Part shown: in pieces, positions 8,978-17,552 of the stretch | Numbering within the stretch: position 1 is the first letter of the stretch | How the letters are laid out: every line of letters begins with the position of its first letter | Origin: JBBIWA01 sp037439425 | GTDB taxonomy: Bacteria > Acidobacteriota > Blastocatellia > RBC074 | Reading direction: 5' to 3' | Assembly (NCBI GenBank): GCA_037439425.1 | Contig: JBBIWA010000068.1 | Span: forward strand, 1 to 32,915 | Length of the DNA stretch: 32,915 nucleotides | The notes under the pieces: generated by a model | What the model saw: the letters and a program-made list of their open reading frames with translations, nothing else | What the model was told of the DNA's origin: nothing | Database searches by the model: none | Position numbers and translations under genes: made by a program

Positions 8978-9006
8978 ATAAAAGACAAGCTCCTGAGCCA
9001 TCTCAA
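8978..9006 (-). promoter_or_regulatory. Candidate sigma70-like promoter for the czc operon
   Basis: On the minus strand TTGAGA (9001-9006) and TTTTAT (8978-8983) are separated by exactly 17 bp, about 40 bp before the czcC start codon. The -35 matches five of six consensus bases, the -10 four of six. No clear metal-regulator operator was recognised nearby. Confidence 0.35.
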
Positions 9007-9591
9007 GGAGCTACTGCCAGCCTTGAGTGTTCTCGGAGCCGAGTCCTTCTTGAACAGTTTGACAGCACTACTGCCGGTCAAGCATCTCAAAGCTTGTCTC
9101 ATTTGAAGTAGGATTGCAAGTGGTATGTTCTCTCTGTGAGCTGGCGGATCAATAAGGCAGGCCAGACGCCATTCTGTAGCAGTTTCCAAACGCGGCTCAT
9201 GGAGCGAAAAGGAGCGCGCAAGATGCATGCGTATCAGCCAGATTCGCCGGCCAGGCGGAGGCCCCTTCGTCGAAACCGCATTGCTTACCGATGATAAGCC
9301 GGAGTAAGTTCCTGACAGCATCCTCAGTTGACCTGCTGAAGATGCACGCATAACCAATCATGTCCTTTATGTGCTCGAAACGCCTGCCACAGCGTTCTCA
9401 CAATGGGTGTTCAGGTAGCCAACGCCTCCTAACATTTGACTACTGAAAACTGATTACCGATCTCAAAGGAAGAGAGCGCAGTGGTTCAAACGATAATTTT
9501 CTTCCTCCCCACTTGTCAGAGGTCAGTCATCAGCCGTCAGTCAAACTCATCCACCTGGACACGCAACCGAAAATCTTAACTACACATTGAG
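9007..9591. other. Intergenic stretch with no recognisable gene
   Basis: A minus-strand frame of 152 codons crosses part of this region (8899-9357), but its protein shows no recognisable domain and overlaps the czcC start and promoter. A short GTCAGAGGTCAGTCATCAGC-like stretch near 9517-9541 resembles degenerate heptamer-type spacer repeats; similar sequence occurs near 17870 and 31440. Confidence 0.5.
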
Positions 9592-9612
9592 CGCACTCGC
9601 GCAGCGAGTGCG
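9592..9612. repeat. Perfect 9-bp-stem hairpin, intergenic
   Basis: CGCACTCGC (9592-9600), loop GCA, GCGAGTGCG (9604-9612). It follows the design (GC-rich stem, 3-5 nt loop) of the other palindromic modules in this window. It lies far downstream of the PDZ-protein gene; a terminator role on either strand is not supported by a T-run. Confidence 0.5.
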
Positions 9613-9739
9613 TTTCAATGCATAGCTAGCCAATACGCTCTGCAAAGCACCTCCATTCAGTCCTCCATTCCCAGCTAGTGGACTGTCGGATAAATTCTAC
9701 AAGAAATTCCTTGCGACATTGAGCCAATCGGACGTTGTT

Positions 9740-9919
9740 CAGTTCCGTTAGGAACGAGCTGTTGATAGCAGGCAGCATAGCACGTTTTTCAGCTGCGGTC
9801 AGGAGCGGCCTATCTATAGCGACGCGATGCGGAAAGTCTTCAGCTCCGTTAGGAGCGGCCTGTTTATAGCAGGCAGCATAGCACGTTTTTCAGCTCCCTT
9901 AGGAGCGGCCTGTCTATAG
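9740..9919. repeat. 50-bp tandem repeat with palindromic core, about 3.6 units
   Basis: Units begin at 9740, 9790, 9841 and 9891. The best unit (9841-9890) has the palindromic core GCTCCGTTAGGAGC, then GGCCTGTTTATAGCAGGCAG, then CATAGCACGTTTTT. Unit 2 is diverged in its second half and unit 4 is truncated. The array lies downstream of the PDZ-protein gene. The spacing is too short and the units too alike for CRISPR. Confidence 0.85.
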
Positions 9920-10019
9920 AGGTCCAGCGCAAGCAGGGCTTAGAGGTGTCTCTCGGAGATGGCGCACGTAACTCCTCTGCGGTCTCGCCTGCGGATAATA
10001 TCTGTGATAATCGGGTACA

Positions 10020-11414
10020 TTAGTAACTCTTGATTAAATTCATAATCAGCAATGATTCCACTCGCTGCTGCGTTAACGGAGCGAAGTTGTAATTCTTCGC
10101 TTTGCCCTGCTCCTGGCGGACTTTGAGATGAAACGCGCCGAGTTCCGAGCCGACGAAACCATTGAGTTTGACTTCTTCGATTTCGCCATCGTGCGCCTCG
10201 AAAGTGTGCTGGCCATCATCGGCTCTGAAAGTCACTCCCGTTTTAGCGACAAAGAACGAACCCTGACAGTATTGTCTGAAGAAGCCGTTATGATCGTGGT
10301 AGACGCGAAAGACCGCTCCACCACCGCGTTCGATAGCAGCCCGCATCGATTGCTCCGCCGCATAGATGTCCTGAAAACCATAAAGCTGCGCCAGACCGAG
10401 CAGCGCAAATGCGGAAGGTTGCGATGAATCCAGCCTGATCGCCTGTTGCAGCAGCTCAACGGCCAGTTGCGGGTTGTTGGCTTGCAGCGCGGCGGTCGCT
10501 TGATCGGTCAGATCATCGTAATCTGGCGCATCACCTTCGGCCGGCCTCGCGGCGATGGTGGCCAACAACTGCTGCCTGCGGCCGTGGCGGATAATCGTCA
10601 GTGCAGCGGTAGTGCCGGGCCGGGTATTGGCAATCTGCTGAGGCAGGCCGTTGGCGCTGACAGGCGCGCCGTTAAAGGCCGCGATCACGTCGCCTGGCCA
10701 CACGCCAGCTTGCGCTGCCGGGCCAGCCGGTTCTACCAGTTTGACGATCACTCCGCTCCCCCGCGGGAGACCAAGGCTGGCAGCCAGTTGCGGTGTCAAT
10801 GGCTCGAATCCGATACCCAGCCAGCCCTTTGTCTCTGATGCATCGTGTGCGGTGAAAGCCTTACTCTTGATGGCCGACAGGAGCGAGGGCGTGCCTCCGG
10901 CGGCGTTGATCTCGCGCGCGCTCTCTGGCGTCAGCGTAAAGCTCACTCCGCGCGCTGCAACAAATTGTTCGACGCGCGCCGCAGAGACGCCACTTTGTAA
11001 GAGGGTAATGATTTCGTTTTTAGAAAGCGGCGGCCCGGGTGGCACATTTGTCACAGGCTTTGATCTGTTGGCCCCGTCACTGGTGTGAGAAGAATTGACC
11101 TTGGTCTCTGCCGGCCGGTAATTGGCACGTACAGCGGCAATCACCTCAGGCCGCGCGCCCGCCGCACGAAATTCGGCCTCGTCTTCCGCGGTGAGTTGAA
11201 AATTGACGCCGCGCTGCTCGATATGCTGAATCAGTTCTCTGGTTGACAATCCATTAAGCCGGATCGCTTCCAGTAGTCCCTTCTTGCTGATCGGCTTTTT
11301 AACCTGTGGTGCTGCCAAAGAGGCCAGAACCAGGCTCAAGCAAGCAGCCACAGCCAGCGCCACTAAACGCATTAACTTGAGGTTGAGGCATCTAGCAGAT
11401 TGTTTCCTCATCAT
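10020..11414 (-). CDS. Secreted or anchored PDZ-domain protein with two helical repeat modules
   Basis: A 464-residue protein starting at an ATG preceded by GGAAGGGAAG; the longer frame beginning with GTG at 11429 would place that ribosome binding site inside the coding sequence. A signal peptide or membrane anchor spans residues 15-35. Two copies of a roughly 50-residue helical module follow (46-100 and 133-186), each with 'xxRGVxFxLTxExxxExxAAGxxPxxxxAx'. A PDZ domain (198-290; GWLGIGFEPLTPQLAASLGL and GPAAQAGVWPGDVIAAFNG) precedes a TPR-like helical pair (303-365) and a C-terminal beta-rich domain (366-464) of unknown role. No protease catalytic site is present, so it is probably a binding or scaffold protein. 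It is the last gene of the kinase/FHA cluster and may receive or transmit its signal at the envelope (inference). Confidence 0.75.
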   Translation of the reverse strand: MMRKQSARCLNLKLMRLVALAVAACLSLVLASLAAPQVKKPISKKGLLEAIRLNGLSTRELIQHIEQRGVNFQLTAEDEAEFRAAGARPEVIAAVRANYRPAETKVNSSHTSDGANRSKPVTNVPPGPPLSKNEIITLLQSGVSAARVEQFVAARGVSFTLTPESAREINAAGGTPSLLSAIKSKAFTAHDASETKGWLGIGFEPLTPQLAASLGLPRGSGVIVKLVEPAGPAAQAGVWPGDVIAAFNGAPVSANGLPQQIANTRPGTTAALTIIRHGRRQQLLATIAARPAEGDAPDYDDLTDQATAALQANNPQLAVELLQQAIRLDSSQPSAFALLGLAQLYGFQDIYAAEQSMRAAIERGGGAVFRVYHDHNGFFRQYCQGSFFVAKTGVTFRADDGQHTFEAHDGEIEEVKLNGFVGSELGAFHLKVRQEQGKAKNYNFAPLTQQRVESLLIMNLIKSY

Positions 11415-11502
11415 AGCTTCCCTTCCCACTTAGCATAGTTCGGCCATCTACTCTACTGCGATTCTGCAGGGGCGTGCTGGTTTGTATCTTCAATTGAGCG
11501 CT

Positions 11503-12966
11503 CTACTGATCGAGCGCCCGCAAAGCCGCAGCCCGGCGGCGCGCCCGCTCACGCGCAGCAGCATCTTGCGCCCGATCGCGGCTAGCCATGGTCGCTTTTT
11601 TCCTTTCCGCAACCTTGCTCGCGCCCTTGAGTGGATCGCTCGGGATACCCAACGGCGAGGGGGCCACTGCCGGCCAAGCTACTGGCGCCACAGGCACGCT
11701 CTGGTTACTGGTGGATGGAAGAGCGAGTTGTTCAACCACAGTCGGTGTCGGCGTCGGTTGAGTAACAACCTGGACAGCGGGTTGGCGATTCAACTCAGGC
11801 CCGGAAATAGCGCTGCGCATCACGGCTACCGAAATGCCAATCAGCATCAGCGACACTACAGCTGCTGCGGCGTAGTGCTTCCAGTTGCGCTGACCGAAGG
11901 ATGAAACTAAGGATTGAAGCCCTGAGGATCGGCTGGCTGCTCTTCCTGAGGCCGGCTGTGCGTTCGCCACTTCTGCCAGAGGAGTCTCTTTCGCCTGATT
12001 GTTAGTAAGAATGATCTCCGAGCAAGCGGCCAGGCGGGTCTCTTTCGGCGTCTGCTCACGAAGGGAAGCTGCGCCGGATTCTGATTGACTTGCTGCCTGG
12101 CTGCTCAAAGGGGCGATCCGGGTTACGCTTGGCTGGAGATTGGCTGCCAGAGTTGACGCTGTAACAGCGAGAAGCGCGGCTTGAAACTCGGTTGCTGTTT
12201 GAAACCGAGCTTCGGGCCGTTTGGCCAGCGCGCGCAGGATCACTTGCTCCATCGCAGGCGGGATCTGCGGCGCAAGCTCGCGCGGCGGCAGCGGTGCAAC
12301 TTCAATCTGGGCGCGCATCAATTCATACTCGCTGTCGGATTGGAATGGCACGCGGCCTGTGAGCATCTCGTAGAGCACAATGCCCAGCGAGTAGATATCG
12401 GAACGGGTATCGGTTTGCTGCCCGCGCACCTGCTCTGGCGACATGTACTCAAGCGTGCCGACAACGCGACCTGCGCGGGTCATCCGCGCAGCTCCCAAAG
12501 CGCGGGCAATGCCGAAGTCCATCACCTTGATGGCGCCTGTATGAGTCAACATGAGATTGGCCAGTTTGAGATCGCGGTGGATGATCCCAAAAGCGTGCGC
12601 GTGCGCGACGGCTTCGAGCGCCTGGCTTATCAGCAAAATCGCCTGATCGCAAGGCACAGCGCCGAACTGCTTGATTACGGCCTCCAGCGTTTGGCCCGGC
12701 ACAAATTCCATGACCATAAAGAAGTCGTCGCCCTGGCGGAAGAAGCTGTAAAGAGTGGCGATGTTGGGATGATTGAGTCTGGCCAGCGTAACAGCTTCGC
12801 TGCGGAAGCGTTCGACCAATTCCGGCTGACGTGCCAGCTCCGGCCTGAGCACTTTGATAGCTACTTCTCGTTCCAGCATCAGGTCAACGCCTTTGTAAAC
12901 CGCCCCCATGCCGCCCTCGCCGAGCTTTTCTATGATCTTGTAATTGCCAACGACATTGCCGATCAT
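11503..12966 (-). CDS. Membrane-anchored Ser/Thr protein kinase
   Basis: A Hanks-type kinase of 487 residues. The start is placed at the ATG behind TTAATGGAGGACTCA, because the longest frame begins at 13047 within the shared promoter element and lies at or before the expected transcription start. Kinase motifs: P-loop LGEGGMG (15-21), Lys38 in VAIKVL, HRDLKLAN (130-137), DFG (150-152) and GTLEYMSPEQ (170-179); all catalytic residues are present. A low-complexity linker leads to one membrane helix (HYAAAAVVSLMLIGISVAVM), then a Pro/Thr-rich external segment and a very basic, Ala/Arg-rich C-terminus. No PASTA or other sensor domain is recognisable outside. It lies between a PP2C phosphatase and a PDZ protein and presumably phosphorylates the FHA proteins of the cluster (inference). 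Confidence 0.9.
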   Translation of the reverse strand: MIGNVVGNYKIIEKLGEGGMGAVYKGVDLMLEREVAIKVLRPELARQPELVERFRSEAVTLARLNHPNIATLYSFFRQGDDFFMVMEFVPGQTLEAVIKQFGAVPCDQAILLISQALEAVAHAHAFGIIHRDLKLANLMLTHTGAIKVMDFGIARALGAARMTRAGRVVGTLEYMSPEQVRGQQTDTRSDIYSLGIVLYEMLTGRVPFQSDSEYELMRAQIEVAPLPPRELAPQIPPAMEQVILRALAKRPEARFQTATEFQAALLAVTASTLAANLQPSVTRIAPLSSQAASQSESGAASLREQTPKETRLAACSEIILTNNQAKETPLAEVANAQPASGRAASRSSGLQSLVSSFGQRNWKHYAAAAVVSLMLIGISVAVMRSAISGPELNRQPAVQVVTQPTPTPTVVEQLALPSTSNQSVPVAPVAWPAVAPSPLGIPSDPLKGASKVAERKKATMASRDRAQDAAARERARRRAAALRALDQ

Positions 12967-13048
12967 TGAGTCCTCCATTAAGGCCGTCGAATCAAATCGC
13001 CCTTTTAGATTGCAGCCTGGAGCTGGCATTTTCCGGCTCTCATCCAAC

Positions 13049-13079
13049 TAACGCGAAAAAAAGAGACGGACCGGCTCAC
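13049..13079 (-). promoter_or_regulatory. Shared GAGCC-N17-CGCGTTA element (copy 1), probable alternative-sigma promoter
   Basis: Minus strand: GTGAGCC at 13073-13079 and CGCGTTA at 13049-13055 with 17 bp between, 83 bp before the kinase ATG at 12966. The same two blocks at the same spacing lie upstream of the FHA protease gene (17412-17442) and the FHA-ABC gene (20488-20518). Copies 1 and 2 also share the flanking GG, the GGT after GAGCC and CTCT-x3-TTT within the spacer. The block layout resembles ECF-sigma promoters; the cognate sigma factor is not in the window. Confidence 0.6.
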
Positions 13080-13093
13080 CGAACCGCAGTTTT

Positions 13094-14008
13094 TCACTGA
13101 GAGTTAGAAGCTGGCATCATCTCTGGCACAGGGGAATCTGATAAGGCGGCTACCGCAGCCACCCTGAGCAATCCTATGGTGATATTGTCAGGCCCACCGC
13201 GCTCTTTTGCCAGCGCGATCAAATTTGTGCAGGCAGTCTGAAGCTCAGCAGACAGGACCGCCTGCTTGATCTCTTCATCTTCGACCAGATCGTAGAGTCC
13301 GTCCGAGCACAAAACGAACTGATCTTCAGGCTGCACGGGGAAAGGTTGTTCCCAGATTGCGAGCTTCACCTCAGGATGTGTGCCGAGCGCGCGCAGGATC
13401 ACGTTCTTATCAGCATGATGGCGCGCGGCCTCAAGCGACATCAGCCCACGCCGGACCATTTCCATGACAGCCGAGTGATCTTCTGACATCAGATAGATCT
13501 CTCCCCCGCGCACCAGATAGAGGCGGCTGTCGCCAACATGCGCGCAGAAGGCCAAACCGTGGCGCAGCGCCAGAGCCGTACAGGTCGTGCCCATGCCGGA
13601 GAGTTTTTGATCCTGCTGCGCGGTGCGATAAATCTCGCGATTGGCCTGATGAAAAGCCTTCTCCAGCGCAGCGCGAGCCTCTAATGGCTCTTCATAATAG
13701 ACGCGGCTGATGATCTCCACAGCCAGACTGCTGGCCATCTCGCCCGCAGCGTGACCGCCCATGCCATCAGCCACGATCATCAGCACCCCTTTTTCGGTCA
13801 GCCTCTCTTCATCATCCGGTTTGACGAAACTGGCGCGATCTTCATTAACCTGGCGGCGACAGCCGATGTCGGTTAGCACCAACCCCTCAATTTCATATTC
13901 CGCCAAAGCAGGATGGTCATGACCGGTCGGCGTGAGCAGGGCCATCTGCGTCTGACTCTCCCGATGGCGCGCGGAACGATTTCGCAACTTTTTCCAGAGT
14001 ACAAACAT
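13094..14008 (-). CDS. PP2C-family Ser/Thr protein phosphatase
   Basis: A 304-residue PPM/PP2C phosphatase that would reverse kinase signalling. Metal-binding motifs are intact: NED (55-57), ADGMGGHAAGE (80-90), GTTCTALALR, HVGDSRLYLVRGG, LCSDGLYDLVEDEE and GGPDNITI near the C-terminus, covering the aspartates that bind Mn/Mg. An N-terminal basic stretch of about 25 residues precedes the catalytic domain; there is no membrane helix. The start at 14008 was preferred over a GTG at 14047, because the sequence between and above matches a dispersed intergenic repeat (also at 22788-22912); an AGGAG lies 11 nt before this ATG, which is long. The gene lies between two kinase genes, the usual arrangement for a kinase/phosphatase pair. 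Confidence 0.9.
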   Translation of the reverse strand: MFVLWKKLRNRSARHRESQTQMALLTPTGHDHPALAEYEIEGLVLTDIGCRRQVNEDRASFVKPDDEERLTEKGVLMIVADGMGGHAAGEMASSLAVEIISRVYYEEPLEARAALEKAFHQANREIYRTAQQDQKLSGMGTTCTALALRHGLAFCAHVGDSRLYLVRGGEIYLMSEDHSAVMEMVRRGLMSLEAARHHADKNVILRALGTHPEVKLAIWEQPFPVQPEDQFVLCSDGLYDLVEDEEIKQAVLSAELQTACTNLIALAKERGGPDNITIGLLRVAAVAALSDSPVPEMMPASNSQ

Positions 14009-14024
14009 GTGGTCGCATTCTCCT

Positions 14025-14098
14025 GCGGAAAATCCCTGGGAGCGCACGCCGTGCCAGTCTTCGTTAAGTAGGTCATTGCTGGAGACCGGGCAGGCTAG
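14025..14098. repeat. Copy of a dispersed intergenic repeat in the PP2C upstream region
   Basis: On the minus strand the region reads GGTCTCCAGCAATGACCT, then CTTAACGAAGACTGGCACG, then GGATTTTCCGCAGGAG. The same blocks occur at 22788-22912, in permuted order (GGATTTTCCGCAGGAG first, then GGTCTCCAGTAAAGACCT and CGAAGACGGGCACG). The permutation suggests the unit is normally tandem. It occupies the leader or promoter region of the phosphatase gene. Confidence 0.6.
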
Positions 14099-14172
14099 AT
14101 CAGCGTGCGCTCACAGCTTTTGATTGCTTTCAGGGCGTCGCCCAAGCAACCTGAACAACTCCTATCAAGGAG

Positions 14173-15423
14173 TCATAACAAAGGTGGTTCAATGGGCTCT
14201 AGCACAAAGCGGTGTTCGCCGCATTGTGCTGTCACCGGAAGTTTGATGCGCTTCTCTCTGAAACCGGCTCGCTTGAGCGTCAAGTCGATTGACTGGCCCA
14301 GTCTGGCTTTCAACTCGAGGGGAGTTCGCCCGATCAGTTGCCCGCTTTGGTAAACTTCGGCCTCTCCGTCAAGGGTCACAATGCGGATCACCTGCACTGA
14401 TGGGGTGGGTGAAGGCTGCGGCTTAGGTTCAGGACCGTTGCCGTTAGAGCCGAAAATCCCAACGAGCACCAGCACAATCAGTGTGACGACAAAAACCAAG
14501 TGCCGAGGCCGGCTGAGCCAGGCCTGGTTCAGCAGCGTGCGCTTGAGTCTGGAAGCTACTGCCTCAATCACAGCCCGATGATCGGCCTCAGGACAAGGCT
14601 CATAATTCAGCTTCTCAACTTCTGCCAGCAGCTCCTGCGCTGATGGGTAGCGATCTGCTGGGTTGCGCTTCAGGCAGCGAGCGATGATGGCTTCGAGTGC
14701 AGATGGCACTGCTGGGTTGAGAGCCGAGGGGGGGATGTAATCGGCCTTTTTGATCCGATCGCCAAGTTGCAGGATGTTAGCTGCTTCAAAAGGCAGTGTG
14801 CCAGTCAGCATTTCATAAAACAGCACACCCAGCGCCCAGACATCTGAACGCTGATCGGCCTGAGAGCCACCGATCTGCTCTGGTGAGAGATACTGGGGTG
14901 TGCCGACCACATTGCCGATCAGCGTCAGATTCGGTGTGGAGTCGGTTCTGGCAATGCCGAAATCCAGGAGTTTGACTTCGCTGGCTCCGGTCAGTTTGAT
15001 ATTGTTCGATTTGAGGTCGCGATGGACGATGCCCTGACGGTGCAGATAGGCGACCGCTTCAACCACTGCCCTGAAGATGCGCACAGCTTGTGCTGGCGGC
15101 AACGCTCCTTCGGCTGCAATCTTCTCTTCCAGCGTCTGCCCGTCCACGTATTCCATCACAATGCAGGGCGACCCGTTCAGCTCACAGTAATCGTAAAGCA
15201 CCGCAATCGCCGGATGGCGCAAGCTGGCTTGAATGCGGGCTTCGTTGAAGAAGCGATCGAAGTGGCGTGCATCGGCTTGCGCGCCGTTGAGCACCTTGAT
15301 CGCCGCTTCGCGACCCAACCGGGTATGAACGGCGTGGTAGACCTCCCCCATTCCGCCCGCGCCCAGGTAAGCGGTGATGCGATACTCTCCCACGAATGAG
15401 TTCAAAAGTTTCATCCCGGACAT
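14173..15423 (-). CDS. Ser/Thr protein kinase with C-terminal PEGA domain
   Basis: A 416-residue kinase. The longest frame begins with GTG at 15522, but its first 33 codons read through a terminator-like hairpin (15463-15506), so the start is placed at the ATG with AGGA 8 nt upstream; another ATG at 15447 is possible. Motifs: LGAGGMGEVY (20-29), Lys43, HRDLKSNN (134-141), DFG (154-156), GTPQYLSPEQ (174-183), all intact. One membrane helix spans 308-325. Outside the membrane, after a Pro-rich linker, is a PEGA-type beta domain (345-412), with the pattern 'GEAEVYQSGQLIGRTPLELKARLGQSIDLTLKRAGF'. PEGA domains are usually extracytoplasmic and bind cell-surface ligands, so this kinase may sense the envelope (inference). 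Confidence 0.9.
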   Translation of the reverse strand: MSGMKLLNSFVGEYRITAYLGAGGMGEVYHAVHTRLGREAAIKVLNGAQADARHFDRFFNEARIQASLRHPAIAVLYDYCELNGSPCIVMEYVDGQTLEEKIAAEGALPPAQAVRIFRAVVEAVAYLHRQGIVHRDLKSNNIKLTGASEVKLLDFGIARTDSTPNLTLIGNVVGTPQYLSPEQIGGSQADQRSDVWALGVLFYEMLTGTLPFEAANILQLGDRIKKADYIPPSALNPAVPSALEAIIARCLKRNPADRYPSAQELLAEVEKLNYEPCPEADHRAVIEAVASRLKRTLLNQAWLSRPRHLVFVVTLIVLVLVGIFGSNGNGPEPKPQPSPTPSVQVIRIVTLDGEAEVYQSGQLIGRTPLELKARLGQSIDLTLKRAGFREKRIKLPVTAQCGEHRFVLEPIEPPLL

Positions 15424-15462
15424 AATGCGATCCTGTGGCTCACTCATCTGGTGTGAAAGTAA

Positions 15463-15506
15463 GAAAGCCGCAAGCTGCCTCTCTGGAGAGGGAGTTTGCG
15501 GCTTCC
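15463..15506 (-). terminator. Probable rho-independent terminator of the FHA protease gene
   Basis: Arms 15463-15483 and 15486-15506 pair at 18 of 21 positions (core AAGCCGCAA / TTGCGGCTT). On the minus strand the stem is followed by a T-rich run (TTTCTTACTTT). It starts 13 bp after the FHA-protease stop codon and lies before the true start of the PEGA kinase gene, so that kinase may have separate transcription or depend on read-through. Confidence 0.65.
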
Positions 15507-15518
15507 GGCCGGCGTGGC

Positions 15519-17324
15519 TCACTTCAGCACCTGCACTGGTCCCATCAGCTCTCTGGCATAACGGATCGGGACGGCAAACGACATCACCGCATCACCCGGG
15601 ATATTGAGTCCCGCGTAGTAGATGCCAATCACGCGCCCTTGCTCATCAAATACCGGCCCGCCACTGTTGCCACCGCCAGTCGCAACGATGTCAAGCTGGT
15701 AGACATCAGCCACACTATGGAGCTTCTTTTCCCCCATTCCTTCCCGACCACGAATCAGTTTAGTGATACGTCCGGTGGTCAGCGTTGGATCAGGAACCGT
15801 GCCAATGCTTCCGCCGCGCGTAAGCCAGTCTTTCTGACCAAGAGTAAAAACTGGGTCGGGCGAGGCTCCGGGGAAGCCCAGTACGCAGATCGCGTCGCCT
15901 GGTTTGATGGTGTCGTAATTGTCATTTAAAGTGACGGTCGGCAAATCAGTCCCCACGATCACCTTGATGGTCGCAACATCATGTTGCTCTGAAACGCTGG
16001 CCAGCGTCGCTTTAAAGGGTTGCTGAGTTTTGGCAAAGACGACGTTCAGGTATTCGTTCCGGCCTTCGATCTGCGGTCTGCCGATGATGCCTTTGAAAGT
16101 CTGTTTGGTCTCCGAGGGGGTCCAGGGGGGCAGTTCATTCTGGCTCCTGATAACGACCGGGAGACCATTGTCAGTCATCACTGGTTGCCTGTCTGGTCTG
16201 AGTAACACGGCCGGGAATGTCCCAGGCTTGTAGGTGTAAACCGCGCGCCAGTTGGCTGCTACGTGGCGGTTAGTGATGAGCAGCCCATCCTTGTGCGCGA
16301 CAAACCCGCTGCCTGAACTGGCATTCGTAATCGGCAGCGAGGTCTCTTTCATCCCGAGCAGAGGCTCAACGGAATTGCCCTCCACCAGCACAAATGCCGG
16401 CAGCATCCGTGCCCCGTTCTCCAGCAGGGGTCTGGAAGTTCCATCAGCCGCGCGATACAGGTTGGGCACGAACTGATGATAGAGCTTCTCTCCTGTCGGC
16501 GTGTAAATCAGCGACCAGGCGAAGTGAATTTGTGCGACCGCGTTTGAATACTTCTCCGAGATCTCCGCTGGCTTCATCGGTTCGGGCCTATTTTTGACAC
16601 TGTTGAGCTCTCCCTGGAGCTCGGAATGGCCGCTTTCGACTTTGACGATCTTGTTATGACTCCACCAGGCAACTCCGCCTGCCAGCAATGCGATAATCAG
16701 CACCAGCGCGCCCGCTGAAGCAAACAGCATTTTGCGCGACTCGCTCTTGGTCTGTGCGATCACCCGCTCTAGCGTGGCTTTGCCGATACCACGCTGCACT
16801 GTGCTGTGGGGATTGAAGGCGCCATTTGAAGCCTGAGCGCTGTTGGAGAGCGGTGGCGGAGTAATGACCACGCCAGGCCTTGAAGTCTGCGCGGCTGCTT
16901 CCCTCGGGGTTTCCCGAGTCGGAGCCAGACAGTCGCCGGTGACAGCGCCAAACACGCTGGCTTCGCGCGTCGCGGCGACGAAATTTTCCGGGCGCGGGTC
17001 AAGATCAAACACCAGCTCCGGCCCACCCGGACCCAGTTGTACCACATCGCCCGGCGTAAGCCTGGAGGTCCCAATAATCCTCTGTTTATTCACAAAGGTG
17101 CCGTTACGGCTATTGAGATCAGCGATGATGAACTGCGAGGGATCGGCCGGATCAGGTGCGATCCTGGCATGCCTGCGCCCGACCAGATCATCCTCGATCG
17201 GATCGTATCTGACTGCGGCTGATGGATCACGGCCGATCACCAGTTCCTGAAAATGATTAAGCGGAAATTCCTCGACCTGACTGGCCTTAGAACCGCTCAG
17301 ATGCTTAAGCACAATCCGTTTCAT
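15519..17324 (-). CDS. FHA domain - membrane helix - trypsin-like serine protease
   Basis: A 601-residue protein starting at an ATG with ribosome binding site GGAGAGG. An N-terminal FHA domain (about 25-105; GRD at 31-33, GRRHARI at 49-55, NSRNGTFVN at 71-79) would bind phospho-Thr in the cytoplasm. A Pro-rich linker leads to one membrane helix (200-221), then an outside chymotrypsin-fold protease with an apparently complete triad: His354 (TNRHV), Asp449 (HDVATIKV) and Ser554 (GGNSGGP). There is no PDZ domain. The design implies that phosphorylation inside the cell could control proteolysis outside. It lies beside two kinases and a phosphatase, and shares an upstream promoter element with one kinase and the FHA-ABC gene. 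The substrate is unknown. Confidence 0.88.
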   Translation of the reverse strand: MKRIVLKHLSGSKASQVEEFPLNHFQELVIGRDPSAAVRYDPIEDDLVGRRHARIAPDPADPSQFIIADLNSRNGTFVNKQRIIGTSRLTPGDVVQLGPGGPELVFDLDPRPENFVAATREASVFGAVTGDCLAPTRETPREAAAQTSRPGVVITPPPLSNSAQASNGAFNPHSTVQRGIGKATLERVIAQTKSESRKMLFASAGALVLIIALLAGGVAWWSHNKIVKVESGHSELQGELNSVKNRPEPMKPAEISEKYSNAVAQIHFAWSLIYTPTGEKLYHQFVPNLYRAADGTSRPLLENGARMLPAFVLVEGNSVEPLLGMKETSLPITNASSGSGFVAHKDGLLITNRHVAANWRAVYTYKPGTFPAVLLRPDRQPVMTDNGLPVVIRSQNELPPWTPSETKQTFKGIIGRPQIEGRNEYLNVVFAKTQQPFKATLASVSEQHDVATIKVIVGTDLPTVTLNDNYDTIKPGDAICVLGFPGASPDPVFTLGQKDWLTRGGSIGTVPDPTLTTGRITKLIRGREGMGEKKLHSVADVYQLDIVATGGGNSGGPVFDEQGRVIGIYYAGLNIPGDAVMSFAVPIRYARELMGPVQVLK

Positions 17325-17411
17325 AGTTCCTCTCCTTGGCTAAGACCGCTGGTGCGGTCGTGAGAAGTTCTGACGGCGTGGGAGCCGGAGCTCCTTGTTG
17401 CCTTCACCTAA

Positions 17412-17442
17412 TAACGCGAAAAGCAGAGCAAAACCGGCTCAC
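17412..17442 (-). promoter_or_regulatory. Shared GAGCC-N17-CGCGTTA element (copy 2)
   Basis: Minus strand: GTGAGCC at 17436-17442 and CGCGTTA at 17412-17418, 17 bp apart, 88 bp before the FHA-protease ATG. It matches copy 1 (13049-13079) in both blocks and in several spacer bases. Confidence 0.6.
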
Positions 17443-17552
17443 CCGGCAGACCTTTTTTGGCCGCATAATCAGAAGCAAGTACGCTGGCAGCTTGTGTGAT
17501 TTGTCAAGTGCAGAAAAGGGTCGCGAGTGCCGCCTTCTCAGCAGAGGCAGCA

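Noticed and set aside
8899..9357. 152-codon minus-strand frame upstream of czcC
   Set aside because: It overlaps the czcC start and its candidate promoter in another frame and shows no recognisable protein features.
12967..13047. Extended N-terminus of the Ser/Thr kinase
   Set aside because: The upstream ATG sits 2 bp from the promoter-like block, and a good GGAGG site precedes the ATG at 12966.
15424..15522. Extended N-terminus of the PEGA kinase overlapping the FHA-protease stop
   Set aside because: The extra codons translate an 18/21-paired terminator-like hairpin.
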